DNA of 64,000 bases from Eisenibacter elegans DSM 3317 (GCF_000430505.1 NZ_KE387152.1:323413-387412), one strand, 5' to 3'. Numbered from the stretch's first letter, positions 16,219 through 24,803 are shown. Numbers and translations: made by a program. Notes: a model not told the origin generated them from the letters alone.

Positions 16219-17196
16219 ATGTCAAACACACGCAAACGCAAAAGCCCCAATACCAACACCCAGCGACGCAAGAAAAGCGGCCCAGCCAAAAAGCGCCCCG
16301 TGCTCATCACGGTCATCATCGCCTTACTGGTAGGAGGGTATTGGGCATACGAAAACAACTTTCTTGACCTGCGCTCTCGATTGGCGGGTTTGGTACAGCC
16401 CGTAGGAGAAGAGACCATAGTGGTGGGCGATGAGGAGCAACAGGTGCGCGACGAGCGCCAATCTCCTGACGGCAACGCCAGAGGCAATCGTGGGGAGGGT
16501 TCTTTTGATATCAACCACCCCGACTTTGGCCTGCCCGCCTACTCCGACAAGGATGTAGTGGTGAGGCATAGTGCCTTTGCCCTCTCCTATAACGAAGCCC
16601 ACGAGCAGGCCGATTGGGTCGCCTATCGTTTGAAGAAGAACAATTTGCGCGGTGGGGTAGAACGTACCGACGACTTCCGCCCCGATCCCAAAATCCCGAC
16701 ACAGTCCGCCACCCCTGCCGACTATCGCGGCTCTGGCTATGACCGAGGCCACCTCGCCCCCGCCGGTGATTTCAAGTACTCAGAAAAGGCTATGTCCGAA
16801 ACCTTTTTTATGAGCAATATGAGCCCACAAGCGCCTGATCTCAATCGAGGTATCTGGCGCATTTTAGAAGAGCAAATCCGTACTTGGGTACGCCGCGACG
16901 GTGAGTACTTCATCGTTACGGGGCCAATCCTTAAAGGGGGGCGTTTCCAAAAAATAGGAAAAAACAACGTCAGTGTGCCTAAGGAATATTACAAGGTCAT
17001 CCTTGACCCCAAGACTCCCAAGGCCATCGCCTTTATTATGCGCAACGAAGGCTCCGACAAAGACCTCCAAACTTTTGTCGTAACTATCGAAGAGGTGGAG
17101 CGCCGTACAGGCATCGATTTCTTCCCGATGCTGCCCAACGACTTAGCACAGGAGTTGGAGAAAAATAAAAGACCGGAGCTTTGGTTTAAAAAATAA
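16219..17196 (+). CDS. Membrane-anchored DNA/RNA non-specific endonuclease
   Basis: A 325-residue protein. A very basic N-terminus (RKRKSPNTNTQRRKK) precedes one transmembrane segment (VLITVIIALLVGGYWAY, about residues 32-48). After a linker there is a NUC1/Serratia-nuclease-type beta-beta-alpha-metal domain. Its hallmark is YDRGHLAPAGDF, where the DRGH histidine is the general base, followed by FFMSNMSPQAPDLNRGIWRI with the metal-binding Asn, and later a VTGPI strand. It is probably exported and tethered to the envelope with the catalytic domain outside the cytoplasm, degrading nucleic acid for nutrition. It starts 47 bases after the WG-repeat gene. Confidence 0.9.
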   Translation: MSNTRKRKSPNTNTQRRKKSGPAKKRPVLITVIIALLVGGYWAYENNFLDLRSRLAGLVQPVGEETIVVGDEEQQVRDERQSPDGNARGNRGEGSFDINHPDFGLPAYSDKDVVVRHSAFALSYNEAHEQADWVAYRLKKNNLRGGVERTDDFRPDPKIPTQSATPADYRGSGYDRGHLAPAGDFKYSEKAMSETFFMSNMSPQAPDLNRGIWRILEEQIRTWVRRDGEYFIVTGPILKGGRFQKIGKNNVSVPKEYYKVILDPKTPKAIAFIMRNEGSDKDLQTFVVTIEEVERRTGIDFFPMLPNDLAQELEKNKRPELWFKK

Positions 17197-17274
17197 GCGC
17201 TGCTCCGTCAAGGATATCAACCCCTGAAAACCTAAGTGCATCTTGGCATAATGTTGATTGGGTATATCTTCTTA

Positions 17275-17378
17275 CACACCACTGGACATCACCCACTCCT
17301 TTGCACAGGTCAAGTACAGGTCAAGGGAGGACGCAGTGAGCAAAACAGCAATAAAGAGCAAAAATGTCCGGTGGTGTA
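17275..17378. mobile_element. Element with family B termini but unrelated interior
   Basis: The left end CACACCACTGGACAT and right end ATGTCCGGTGGTGTA are inverse matches of each other and of family B ends. The 74 or so bases between them do not resemble the usual B interior and lack its three hairpins. Flanks ATCTTCTTA and ACTTTCTCA match at 6 of 9, differing only by transitions, compatible with an old duplication. A 13-bp piece of family A (17254-17266, reverse orientation) lies just to the left. Confidence 0.55.
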
Positions 17379-17404
17379 ACTTTCTCACAAAATTGTCTCC
17401 GCCT

Positions 17405-18175
17405 ATGTTCAGAGTAGTTGTTTATTGTACCCTCGCCATCAGTCTATTGGCTGGCCGCCTTTTTGGGCAAGAGCGAATTATTCACTCGCCTTCTGGGGTA
17501 GAGGTGATTTTTGTATTGGAAGACAATATGTTTCCGGAGAGTTGGCGCAAAAGCCCTATCAATGCTGAAGCCCGCCCTATAGCTCCGGCAGAAGTCGCTC
17601 GTACGATTCGGGTGGTAGAGCAAGCGCTCGACAAATATCCCGCCGAGATGCTCAAGCGGCATCTGGGTAAGGTGTATGTTTGTGAGTACCTTGCCTTTTA
17701 TGGCCAAACATTTGGCGGCACCAACTCCCGAACCAATGTGTACTTGAGCAACGGCGGTGTCAAAAAAGGCTATACCGACCATTGTATCGAACAACTTTTC
17801 CACGCCGAGTTTTCGAGTATCTTGCTGCGCAATCACCCCCAATTTTGGGATGAGAAGGGCTGGCTGATGGCCAAAGACCCTCAGACAGCCTACGGAAAGG
17901 GAAGTGGTGTAGAGGCTATCCGTGATGGAGTTAGCAGCACAACCTTCAGTCCAGAATGGCACAAAAGAGGGTTCTTGTATCAATATGCAAACTCTAGCAT
18001 CGAGAATGACTTCAATTCTTTTGCCAAGCAGATTTTTTGCCCCGAAGCCAAATTTTGGCAAGTAGTAGAAGCATATCCTTATTTGGCGCAAAAAAACACC
18101 TTGGCAATCGCTTTTTATCAAAAAATTCATCCGCAGTTTACACACACTTACTTCAAAGCATTTGAGAAAAAATGA
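17405..18175 (+). CDS. Secreted protein of unknown function (possible peptidase-like fold)
   Basis: A 256-residue exported protein (signal peptide to about LAGRLFGQ). The segment CIEQLFHAEFSSILLRNHP resembles the metallopeptidase-like motif region of some Bacteroidota exported proteins, but it reads HxEFSS and not HExxH, so zinc catalysis cannot be claimed. Other features are VYVCEYLAFYGQTFGG and a C-terminal YPYLAQKNTLAIAFYQKIH helix. I do not recognise a named family with confidence. The ATG precedes the hydrophobic signal directly, 26 bases after an element with family B ends; that element may carry part of the promoter region. Confidence 0.65.
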   Translation: MFRVVVYCTLAISLLAGRLFGQERIIHSPSGVEVIFVLEDNMFPESWRKSPINAEARPIAPAEVARTIRVVEQALDKYPAEMLKRHLGKVYVCEYLAFYGQTFGGTNSRTNVYLSNGGVKKGYTDHCIEQLFHAEFSSILLRNHPQFWDEKGWLMAKDPQTAYGKGSGVEAIRDGVSSTTFSPEWHKRGFLYQYANSSIENDFNSFAKQIFCPEAKFWQVVEAYPYLAQKNTLAIAFYQKIHPQFTHTYFKAFEKK

Positions 18176-18270
18176 GTTTACCGAAGCTTTCAGTAATTAT
18201 TGAAACTTTGATAAACCCAAGCCGTTTAATCCCTTAGGTTCAGTTGGTATTATTTTATAATCACAAGACC

Positions 18271-18681
18271 ATGGAAAGACGAACTTGGCTTCGGATAGAT
18301 TTTGGACTACAGCTATTAGTTATTGCGACACAAGCCCTGTTGGTAGTCCTTTGGGTGGCTACAGAGTTAGTTCAACGACCTTTTCCCCTGTTATTGATTT
18401 TGGCTTTGTTGCTGCTTATCCCCTTGGGTATATACCAAATGGGAATCAGTGCTGTCCTCTACTTTAGCCGCTTTGCGGCCAGTGCCGGCGGGGAGGTAAA
18501 GCGCTGGCGGCGGTATCACCTAGTGGCGGCAGGACTGGCCTTGGTGATTTGGGTAACCTTGTATACGATAGAAGTTGCGAATCCAAACAATGGATGGGCG
18601 TTTTTGACGGCGTTCTTGGCGCTGTGGATGGCCGGATGGGTAGGGGCTTATGCAACGTATGTACAGCTCAAAAACGAGTAG
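18271..18681 (+). CDS. Small four-helix membrane protein, tandem paralogue 1
   Basis: A 136-residue protein with four predicted transmembrane segments (near residues 10-30, 42-64, 84-103 and 110-130). The motif IPLGIYQMGIS lies in the second segment, and GEVKRWRRYHL in the cytoplasmic loop before the third. The next gene has the same layout and many identical residues, so the two arose by tandem duplication. The family is unknown to me; no enzymatic or transport residues stand out. It opens a run of five small membrane-protein genes. Confidence 0.65.
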   Translation: MERRTWLRIDFGLQLLVIATQALLVVLWVATELVQRPFPLLLILALLLLIPLGIYQMGISAVLYFSRFAASAGGEVKRWRRYHLVAAGLALVIWVTLYTIEVANPNNGWAFLTAFLALWMAGWVGAYATYVQLKNE

Positions 18682-18840
18682 TTTGATACAGATGTATCAT
18701 TGACACCACGAACGGGATTTTTTCATCAAAGCAGCCCTGACTTGGAGTTAGTGTCCCAACTTCCTGATTACAATGAAGAACAACTTCAACCAATGCTATT
18801 CGTTTAGTTGTCTAAGTATTGACTAACAAACTTTTATCAT

Positions 18841-19245
18841 ATGGGCATACGAAGTTGGCTTCAAATAGATCTTTGGACACAGGGCATCTTGATTGCACTT
18901 CAGGCGCTGTGCCTGACACCTTGGGTGATTTTAGAACTGACTCAAAAGCCCCTGCCCTTGTTGATGCTCATTTTTATGTTTTTGATGATTCCTTTGGGGA
19001 TATACCAAGTAGGCATCAGCACCGTAATATACTATCTCAACGGGCATCAGCAAGCTCCTTTAGAGGTCAAACGCTGGCGATTGTACCATATCATAGCCAT
19101 CGGGCTGGCCTTAGGGCTTTGGTGGCTGATATACAGTATAAGCTTCGGAGAAGGAGAATGGGCGCTGACAATAGGCTTTTTGGGCTTATGGCTGACTGCC
19201 TATATCTGTGCCTATGCTACCTATCTACATTTTAGGAGCTTGTAA
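18841..19245 (+). CDS. Small four-helix membrane protein, tandem paralogue 2
   Basis: A 134-residue protein, a clear paralogue of its upstream neighbour: W-L-x-I-D near the start, LELTQKPLPLLML, IPLGIYQVGIS, EVKRWRLYHI and the ending AYATYLHF all align without large gaps. It has four transmembrane segments. The 159 bases between the two genes contain no obvious terminator. Function unknown. A family A repeat follows its stop codon by 15 bases. Confidence 0.65.
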   Translation: MGIRSWLQIDLWTQGILIALQALCLTPWVILELTQKPLPLLMLIFMFLMIPLGIYQVGISTVIYYLNGHQQAPLEVKRWRLYHIIAIGLALGLWWLIYSISFGEGEWALTIGFLGLWLTAYICAYATYLHFRSL

Positions 19246-19260
19246 CAACAAAACACACCT

Positions 19261-19363
19261 TATACCCAATCACAATTGGCTTGGGAAATCTGCGCACTGA
19301 AAATCCTTGATAATCAAGGAAATCAAATCCTGTAAATCCTCAAACCTTGTGAATCTTGGTATA
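19261..19363 (+). repeat. Family A dispersed repeat, full-length copy
   Basis: The best preserved copy: 103 bases from TATACCCAATCACAATTGG to TGTGAATCTTGGTATA with the hairpin CCTTGATAATCAAGG. It fills almost the whole gap between two membrane-protein genes; the next ATG follows 15 bases later, so the leader of that gene may derive from the repeat. Confidence 0.88.
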
Positions 19364-19378
19364 AATACACGCACTACA

Positions 19379-19756
19379 ATGGCTACAGAACCCAAACCCG
19401 TTATTCTGAAAAAAATGCTTGCTGACATTGCCGAGCGTTTTCCCTTGCGGCTAGAGCAACGACAACAAGATTCGTTGATATTGGTTTTGACGGCGATGTG
19501 TGCACTGTCAGCGGGGTGAGTTATTTATACCGAATTTGCAATGTGGTTTTGGGGGTATTATTATGAGTACAGATACATATACTATCTTGGCCACGACATC
19601 GTGAGCATAGGGATGATATCCTACGCCATTGTTTGTTTAGGCTTGCTCGCTATTCCTAGGCTGCTCAAACGGCTGCGTAAGCAAGGACTGGGTACATATT
19701 TATTATGTGTTGTTGCTCAACTTGGCGTGAATTTTTATCCACGGCTATGGGCTTAA
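19379..19756 (+). pseudogene. Small membrane-protein gene interrupted by one TGA
   Basis: The ATG opens MATEPKPVILKKMLADIAER and a first hydrophobic segment (DSLILVLTAMCALSAG), then meets TGA at 19517. The same frame stays open for another 79 codons: VIYTEFAMWFWGYYYEYRYI, a second hydrophobic segment (MISYAIVCLGLLAIP), a basic patch KRLRKQ and a final segment, ending TAA. A single substitution (for example CGA or TGG to TGA) would restore a protein of about 125 residues. I infer a recent nonsense mutation or a sequencing error. Nothing supports selenocysteine insertion. Confidence 0.65.
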
Positions 19757-19913
19757 TTATTTGATTTTTAGTTTGATGTGGCTGTATGCGGCGTTTCAGG
19801 TACGTGCCCTTTTCATAAAGACGTAAAGTGGCATAGTTCCCAAACTTATGAGGGGCGCCATCGTAAAACATAGGCATAGATAATTTATCAATATTCACTA
19901 AACCAAATGATTT

Positions 19914-20351
19914 ATGTCTAACGAAGTTATTCTAGAGAAAGAACTCTCTACTTACCTCATTGAAAAAGCCCCTTACACCTTTGAAGACAACCTCAAAGAG
20001 GTATTTTTAAAGTGGATACCGATTATTTCCCTGATTATACTGATTATATCAGCGCCGTTTTTGTTGGTGTACTTTGGTTTGGGAAGCGTTTTGGGTGGGT
20101 TGGTCTTCTTGGGCGGTGCTAGCTCAGGGTTTGCTTATTGGGTCACTTTTATTCTGACCATTGTAGTGGTTGGGTTTCGAGTAATCTCACTACAGGGTTT
20201 GTTTGGCCGTAAACGTCAAGGCTGGGTATTTATGTACTACGGCTTGTTGACGGATGTTTTGATGGCAATACTTACTTTGAGCTTCTTTTCACTTGTTTTT
20301 GATGTAGTTTGGTTATATATTGCTTTCCAAATAAAGGACAAGTACAACTAA
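19914..20351 (+). CDS. Small membrane protein, hypothetical
   Basis: A 145-residue protein with a charged, soluble N-terminus (residues 1-33, NEVILEKELSTYLIEKAPYT) and four hydrophobic segments, the second glycine-rich (GLGSVLGGLVFLGGASSGFAYW). The LQGLFGRKRQGW loop between segments three and four is basic, as expected for a cytoplasmic loop. It resembles widespread Bacteroidota hypothetical membrane proteins, but I cannot name a family. It is the fourth gene of the membrane-protein run. Confidence 0.65.
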   Translation: MSNEVILEKELSTYLIEKAPYTFEDNLKEVFLKWIPIISLIILIISAPFLLVYFGLGSVLGGLVFLGGASSGFAYWVTFILTIVVVGFRVISLQGLFGRKRQGWVFMYYGLLTDVLMAILTLSFFSLVFDVVWLYIAFQIKDKYN

Positions 20352-20544
20352 GTACATTGTTAGACAATCACTCTTTTTTTGGGGGTAGGTAGCGGCACTT
20401 TTAGCAGATGAAGAAAAACAAACGTGTGTCGTACAAAACCATCTTTATTTGGAACAAGAGCCCTCTAATTGGAGTTATATTCTAAATCGGTTAAAAGCCA
20501 ATCCATTGGGTTGGCTGTTTTGTTTTAATTCCTAAATCACATCA

Positions 20545-21207
20545 ATGACACTCAACGCTGTTTGGTTTTCTATACATCCTACTTTTGATGCTACACAAAC
20601 ACAGGATTTGATGCAAGTACTGTGTTTTTTAGGTATTCAGTTGGGTGGCTTGCTGATGCTTTTTGTACAAATGTCCTCCGTACATTATCCCCGCTTGTGG
20701 GGCAATGCGCGTGCGTTGGTGGTTTTTGCTACGTTTTGTTGGGTATGGTTGGCTGGTTTTTGGTGTTTGCCTATGTTGGTGTTTGCCGCATTTGCCCAAC
20801 AGCGCCTGATGAGCCGAACCAAAGCCCAAGGGGTAGACAACCCCTTGTTGATGAGCCTACAGAGGAAGCTTGTAAGCCTGCTTTCGGTGGCTTTTGTGCT
20901 TGTGTTTGCTGTGGGGCCCTCGTTTCCGCTGGCTATTTTGTTGGGCATTGGGCTGCTGCCGGCAATGAGCTTTTATCTGATTATCCAAGCAAAACAGCTC
21001 GACACACACCCACATCAGAAAGCGATGCCCCTCTTTGGGATGATGGCCTTGTTGACTATGGCCTATGTATTGGTATGGCCGTTGGAGGCTTGGTTGCCCG
21101 CAGGTTTGGTTGCTTCTCAGATTTTTCTGATTATCTCCGCAGGATTATTATTTTTGGTTGGATTGGGGCTTTGGTGGCTAACTCCCAAGACTGCGCCTAC
21201 CGCATAA
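20545..21207 (+). CDS. Polytopic membrane protein, hypothetical
   Basis: A 220-residue very hydrophobic protein with six or seven predicted transmembrane segments and one basic loop (AQQRLMSRTKAQGVDNPLLMSLQRKL, about residues 82-107). No family signature is recognised. This frame was preferred over an overlapping frame with lower hydrophobic order and many cysteines. Its last codons overlap the 3' end of dnaG by 11 bases in convergent orientation. Confidence 0.65.
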   Translation: MTLNAVWFSIHPTFDATQTQDLMQVLCFLGIQLGGLLMLFVQMSSVHYPRLWGNARALVVFATFCWVWLAGFWCLPMLVFAAFAQQRLMSRTKAQGVDNPLLMSLQRKLVSLLSVAFVLVFAVGPSFPLAILLGIGLLPAMSFYLIIQAKQLDTHPHQKAMPLFGMMALLTMAYVLVWPLEAWLPAGLVASQIFLIISAGLLFLVGLGLWWLTPKTAPTA

Positions 21208-23107
21208 TCACATTTCCCAAAAAAGTAGCGATATCTTTCTCTAAGGCTTTGAGCGCCATAGCTACCTGAAGCAGTTCATCTTGGGCTTCGGGCGTGGTGG
21301 CGGCTTCGAGCGCCTGCATATTAAGGCGTATCTGCTCACGGATATGGCGGAGTTTGAGGTGCAGAATAGCCCTGTAAACCAAGCTACCCAGCATCTCCTC
21401 ATCCTTAGGGATATATACCTCGTGTTTTTCGTACCAATTGTTGCTTACCTCTCGTTTTTGCGCCATCAATATAGCTACTTCACGACGTACTTCAGGGTCG
21501 GGGTGGGTTAGGAAAACCTCGGCTACAGGTACTTCTCCTTCGAGTAAATATTGTTTGTAAGTATCCGCAATTTTTTGATATATAGGATTTTGAAGCTTTA
21601 GGTCGGCTATTTCTTGCAAAAAATACCGGCAAAGTGTCAGGTCTTGCTCCAACTCATAGTGAGCATAGTAGAGCAACATTCGGATATTTTCGCGTTCTTG
21701 TTGGAGCAAGGCCGAAGGTAGCGCCTCTTCGGGTGGTTTGGGAAGAGGAGGAGCCTCCGGTGCTTCAGATTCTGGTGTGGGGGCGCTTTGTTTCTGAGCG
21801 GCTTTGAGCAAGAGCTTGTTTACCTCTGTCATAATGGTCTCTTCGCCAATGCGCATCCGCTCTGAGGTATGCTGTACCCACACAGCCCTGGCGATAGCAT
21901 CAGGAATTTTGGCAATTGACTGAACAATCTCCCGCAGTACTTCGGTACGTTTGAGCGGGTCATTGCCTGCGTCTTGGAGGAACAACGCTGTTTTGAAGGT
22001 GATAAAGTCCGTTGCTTGGGTATCGAGATATTGGCGGAAAGCCTCTTCTCCCACGGCCTGCACATAGCTATCAGGGTCTTGGCCATCGGGCAACACCGCT
22101 ACTTTTACGTTCAGCCCTTGTTCCAAAATCAAGTCTAGCCCGCGCAATGCAGCCTTGATGCCGGCAGCATCCCCGTCATATACCACGGTAACATTAGGCG
22201 TAAACCGCCCGATAAGTCGGATTTGTTCTACGGTCAGCGCCGTACCCGACGAAGAGACCACATGTTTGATACCCGCCTGATGTAACGAAATGACATCGGT
22301 ATAACCTTCGACCAACAGGCATTCGTTGAGCTCACGGATAGCTTTTTTGGCAAAATACAACCCATAGAGTACCTGTCCTTTATGATAAATAGGTGTTTCG
22401 GGGGAGTTGAGGTATTTGGCCTGCTTGGCTTCCTTGGTCAGGAGGCGTGCACCAAAGGCGATGACCTTTCCGGCGAGATTGTGTATAGGAAACATCACCC
22501 GCTCGCGGAAGCGGTCATATGTCTTGCCGGCTTCATTGGTACTGCTCAGGCCGGCCTTGATGAGGGTTTCGAGCGTATAACCGTGCCCGAGGGCGTGTTG
22601 GGTGAAGGCATCCCAAGCGGCGGGGCTAAAGCCTAGCTCAAAGTGTTTGACTGTTTGGGGAAGGAAGCCACGCTCTTTGAAATAGCTTTGCCCAATACGC
22701 CCGTCTTCGTGCTCATAGAGGTGTTTTTGGTAATATTGCTTGGCATACTCCATCGCAATCAGCAGGCTTTCGCGAGCTTGAAGCTCGGCGCGGTGCTCGT
22801 CGGGCGAACCACCTTCATACTCCACCTCGATGTTGTATTTTTTGGCCAAATAGGCCAGTGCCTCAGGGTAGCTAAGCTGCTCGTGTTCCATGATGAAGGT
22901 GATGGCATCGCCCCCCGCGCCACAGCCAAAGCATTTGTAAATCCCCTTGGCCGGATTGACCGAAAAGGAGGCTGTCCGTTCATTATGAAAAGGACAGGGA
23001 GCCCACCAGTTGTTGCCCTTGCGCTTGAGCGAAAGGAAATCTTCGACCACCTCCAACACATTCATCTGTTGGCGGATGGTCTCGGCGGTATTTAGGGAGA
23101 TGCGCAT
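21197..23107 (-). CDS. dnaG: DNA primase
   Basis: A 636-residue primase that makes RNA primers at the replication fork. The N-terminal CHC2 zinc finger is complete (CPFHNE about residues 38-43, CFGCGAGGD about 59-67). The RNA-polymerase core has FRERVMFPIHN and GARLL. The TOPRIM fold has LLVEGYTDVISLHQAG and the acidic DGDAAGIKA motif. The C-terminal helicase-binding region (about 440-636) is less conserved and is preceded by a Pro-rich linker. The ATG gives MRISLNTAETIRQQ, a normal DnaG start; an upstream TTG would add four residues. It is not beside rpsU or rpoD as in other phyla. Confidence 0.95.
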   Translation of the reverse strand: MRISLNTAETIRQQMNVLEVVEDFLSLKRKGNNWWAPCPFHNERTASFSVNPAKGIYKCFGCGAGGDAITFIMEHEQLSYPEALAYLAKKYNIEVEYEGGSPDEHRAELQARESLLIAMEYAKQYYQKHLYEHEDGRIGQSYFKERGFLPQTVKHFELGFSPAAWDAFTQHALGHGYTLETLIKAGLSSTNEAGKTYDRFRERVMFPIHNLAGKVIAFGARLLTKEAKQAKYLNSPETPIYHKGQVLYGLYFAKKAIRELNECLLVEGYTDVISLHQAGIKHVVSSSGTALTVEQIRLIGRFTPNVTVVYDGDAAGIKAALRGLDLILEQGLNVKVAVLPDGQDPDSYVQAVGEEAFRQYLDTQATDFITFKTALFLQDAGNDPLKRTEVLREIVQSIAKIPDAIARAVWVQHTSERMRIGEETIMTEVNKLLLKAAQKQSAPTPESEAPEAPPLPKPPEEALPSALLQQERENIRMLLYYAHYELEQDLTLCRYFLQEIADLKLQNPIYQKIADTYKQYLLEGEVPVAEVFLTHPDPEVRREVAILMAQKREVSNNWYEKHEVYIPKDEEMLGSLVYRAILHLKLRHIREQIRLNMQALEAATTPEAQDELLQVAMALKALEKDIATFLGNVIMR

Positions 23108-23215
23108 AGCTACAGTCAACAGTCAATATTTGGATAAAGGTAGGGCTTTCTGGCTGGAAGGACAAACAGATAAAGCCCAAAAATCAGCCAGATGCACCTG
23201 TGAGGTATAGGCTAC

Positions 23216-23245
23216 AAAAAGCCATCCCGCATAACTGGGGATGAC
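23216..23245 (-). terminator. Intrinsic terminator for the M20 peptidase gene
   Basis: Read on the minus strand: an 8-bp stem GTCATCCC/GGGATGGC with one mismatch, followed by TTTTT. It lies about 28 bases after the stop codon of the M20 peptidase gene. Confidence 0.7.
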
Positions 23246-23272
23246 TTATGTTGGTATGTTTGGGGCTGTAGG

Positions 23273-24586
23273 TTATTTTTTACGCTTTTGTTGTGTGTAG
23301 TCCAGCGCCAGATGACACAGTGCCCGCAGCCCGGTTTTCATACCGGCTTCGTCTATATAAAAGTCAGGAGTATGGTGTGGAGGTGCTTTGGCGGGGTCGT
23401 TGCCTAGGGTCATTCCGCCAATGAAGAAGAACAGTGCGGGAATTTTTTCACCATAACACCCAAAGTCCTCTGCACCCGTAACAGCATTCATCAACAGCAC
23501 CTTGTCAGCACCTGCTACTCTTTGCAGTGTAGGCAACATTTGGGCGGTAAGCTCTGGCTGGTTGTAGGTCAATGGAGCCGCTTTGATGATTTCGACCTCG
23601 GCCTCTGCGCCGGAGCTTTCGGCGATTTTGGTGGCCGTACGGTGAATATCAGCGTGAAGCTTGTCGCGCATCGAGGCATTGAGTGTGCGGATGGTGCCGG
23701 TGAGCATCACCTCTTCAGGAATGATATTGTTGCGCACCCCTCCGTGAATAGCCCCAATCGTAATGACAGCAGCCTCACGGGTTAGTTCGGTTTGGCGGCT
23801 GACGACTGTCTGCAAGCCCTGTATGATTTGGGCAGCGGCTACTACGGGGTCTACCCCGGTCCAGGGGGTGGAGCCGTGGGTTTGTTTGCCCTTGACCTTG
23901 ATTTGGAGGATGTCTGCAGCGGCCATAATACCTTCCGGTTTGTAGCGGATAGTGCCTACCTCGGTAGCCGAGTTGATGTGTAGGCCAAACATGACCTCTA
24001 GCCCAAAGCGCTCTATCAGACCTTCTTCGACCATCAGCGCCGCGCCGCCCTTTTCGCCCGGAGGGGGGCCTTCTTCAGCAGGCTGGAAGACAAACACAAT
24101 CGTACCGCTGAGCTCGTTTTTTAGCTGGCTCAGGATGTCGGCGGCGGCCATCAGGATAGCCACGTGGGTATCATGCCCGCAGGCGTGCATGACCCCCACC
24201 TCTTGGCCGTTGTATTCGCCAATGGCTTTTGAGGCAAAAGGCAAGTCTACACGCTCTTTTACGGGCAACGCATCCATATCGGCACGCAAGCCTACAGTAG
24301 GCCCGGGCTTCGCCCCTTTGAGCACCCCCACTACGCCGGTATGGGCAATTCCGGTATGTACCTCCAGCCCTAAGGAGCGCAGATGTGCGGCCACTTTTTC
24401 GGCGGTTTTAAACTCCCGGTTGGAGAGTTCGGGATTTTGGTGGATGTCGCGCCGCCATTCAATCATGCGCCCTTCGATGGCATCGGCCATTTGGGCTATC
24501 TTCTTGTCCACAGGGCTTTGTGCCCATAGTGATGTGGTACAAACCCAAAAGAACAATAAAGTCAATAAAGGTATGGGTCTAATCAT
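23273..24586 (-). CDS. Secreted M20D-family amidohydrolase/peptidase
   Basis: A 437-residue exported member of the hippurate hydrolase/IAA-amino-acid hydrolase group (M20D), which removes acyl groups from N-acyl amino acids or peptides using a metal centre. The signal peptide ends about SLWAQ. Metal-binding motifs are present: GLRADMDALPV, HACGHDTH, PAEEGPPPGEKGGA, and HHTPDFYID near the C-terminus. The dimerisation domain lies between about residues 220 and 330 (QTHGSTPWTGVDPV). Length is slightly above the family average because of the signal peptide. It has its own terminator and faces the tRNA gene divergently. Confidence 0.9.
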   Translation of the reverse strand: MIRPIPLLTLLFFWVCTTSLWAQSPVDKKIAQMADAIEGRMIEWRRDIHQNPELSNREFKTAEKVAAHLRSLGLEVHTGIAHTGVVGVLKGAKPGPTVGLRADMDALPVKERVDLPFASKAIGEYNGQEVGVMHACGHDTHVAILMAAADILSQLKNELSGTIVFVFQPAEEGPPPGEKGGAALMVEEGLIERFGLEVMFGLHINSATEVGTIRYKPEGIMAAADILQIKVKGKQTHGSTPWTGVDPVVAAAQIIQGLQTVVSRQTELTREAAVITIGAIHGGVRNNIIPEEVMLTGTIRTLNASMRDKLHADIHRTATKIAESSGAEAEVEIIKAAPLTYNQPELTAQMLPTLQRVAGADKVLLMNAVTGAEDFGCYGEKIPALFFFIGGMTLGNDPAKAPPHHTPDFYIDEAGMKTGLRALCHLALDYTQQKRKK

Positions 24587-24683
24587 TGTATCTGGAATAG
24601 AGGTTTGAAAATGAAGTTATCACAACTAAAGTTAAGCAAATATCCCGAACTTATGGGCAAAAGCCCCATATTGAAGGGGGGGC

Positions 24684-24715
24684 TTGTGCCAAGAGGCAAA
24701 AAATATGTATCTTTG
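24684..24715 (+). promoter_or_regulatory. Promoter of tRNA-Arg
   Basis: TTG at 24684 and TATCTTTG at 24708-24715 match the Bacteroidota -33 and -7 (TAnnTTTG) elements with a 21-base spacer. Transcription would begin a few bases before the tRNA. This is the best promoter match in the window. Confidence 0.6.
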
Positions 24716-24730
24716 CCCACAGGCAGTCCA

Positions 24731-24803
24731 GACCCCGTAGTTCAACCGGATAGAATAGAAGTTTCCTAAACTTTTGATGTGGGTTCGAGTCCCGCCGGGG
24801 TCA
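24731..24803 (+). tRNA. tRNA-Arg (anticodon CCT)
   Basis: A complete 73-nt cloverleaf: acceptor GACCCCG pairs with CGGGGTC, followed by the discriminator A. The anticodon stem is GAAGT/ACTTT with loop TTCCTAA, giving anticodon CCT, which reads AGG. The T arm is GTGGG-TTCGAGT-CCCGC. CCA is not encoded. It stands 127 bases or more from the gene to the left and 22 from ccoS to the right. No attachment-site duplication or integrase was seen, so it does not mark an island here. Confidence 0.93.

Noticed and set aside
19517-19519. TGA within an open frame as a selenocysteine codon
   Set aside because: No SECIS-like hairpin directly follows, the protein is not a known selenoprotein type, and TGA is used as an ordinary stop elsewhere in the window. 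A nonsense mutation is simpler.
20622-21269. Alternative 215-codon frame over the membrane gene at 20545
   Set aside because: Its translation is Cys-rich and lacks ordered membrane segments, and it runs further into dnaG. The 20545 frame gives regular transmembrane helices.
24731-24803. tRNA-Arg as an integration site of a genomic island
   Set aside because: No integrase, no direct repeat of the tRNA 3' end and ordinary genes (ccoS, DUF4494) follow it.
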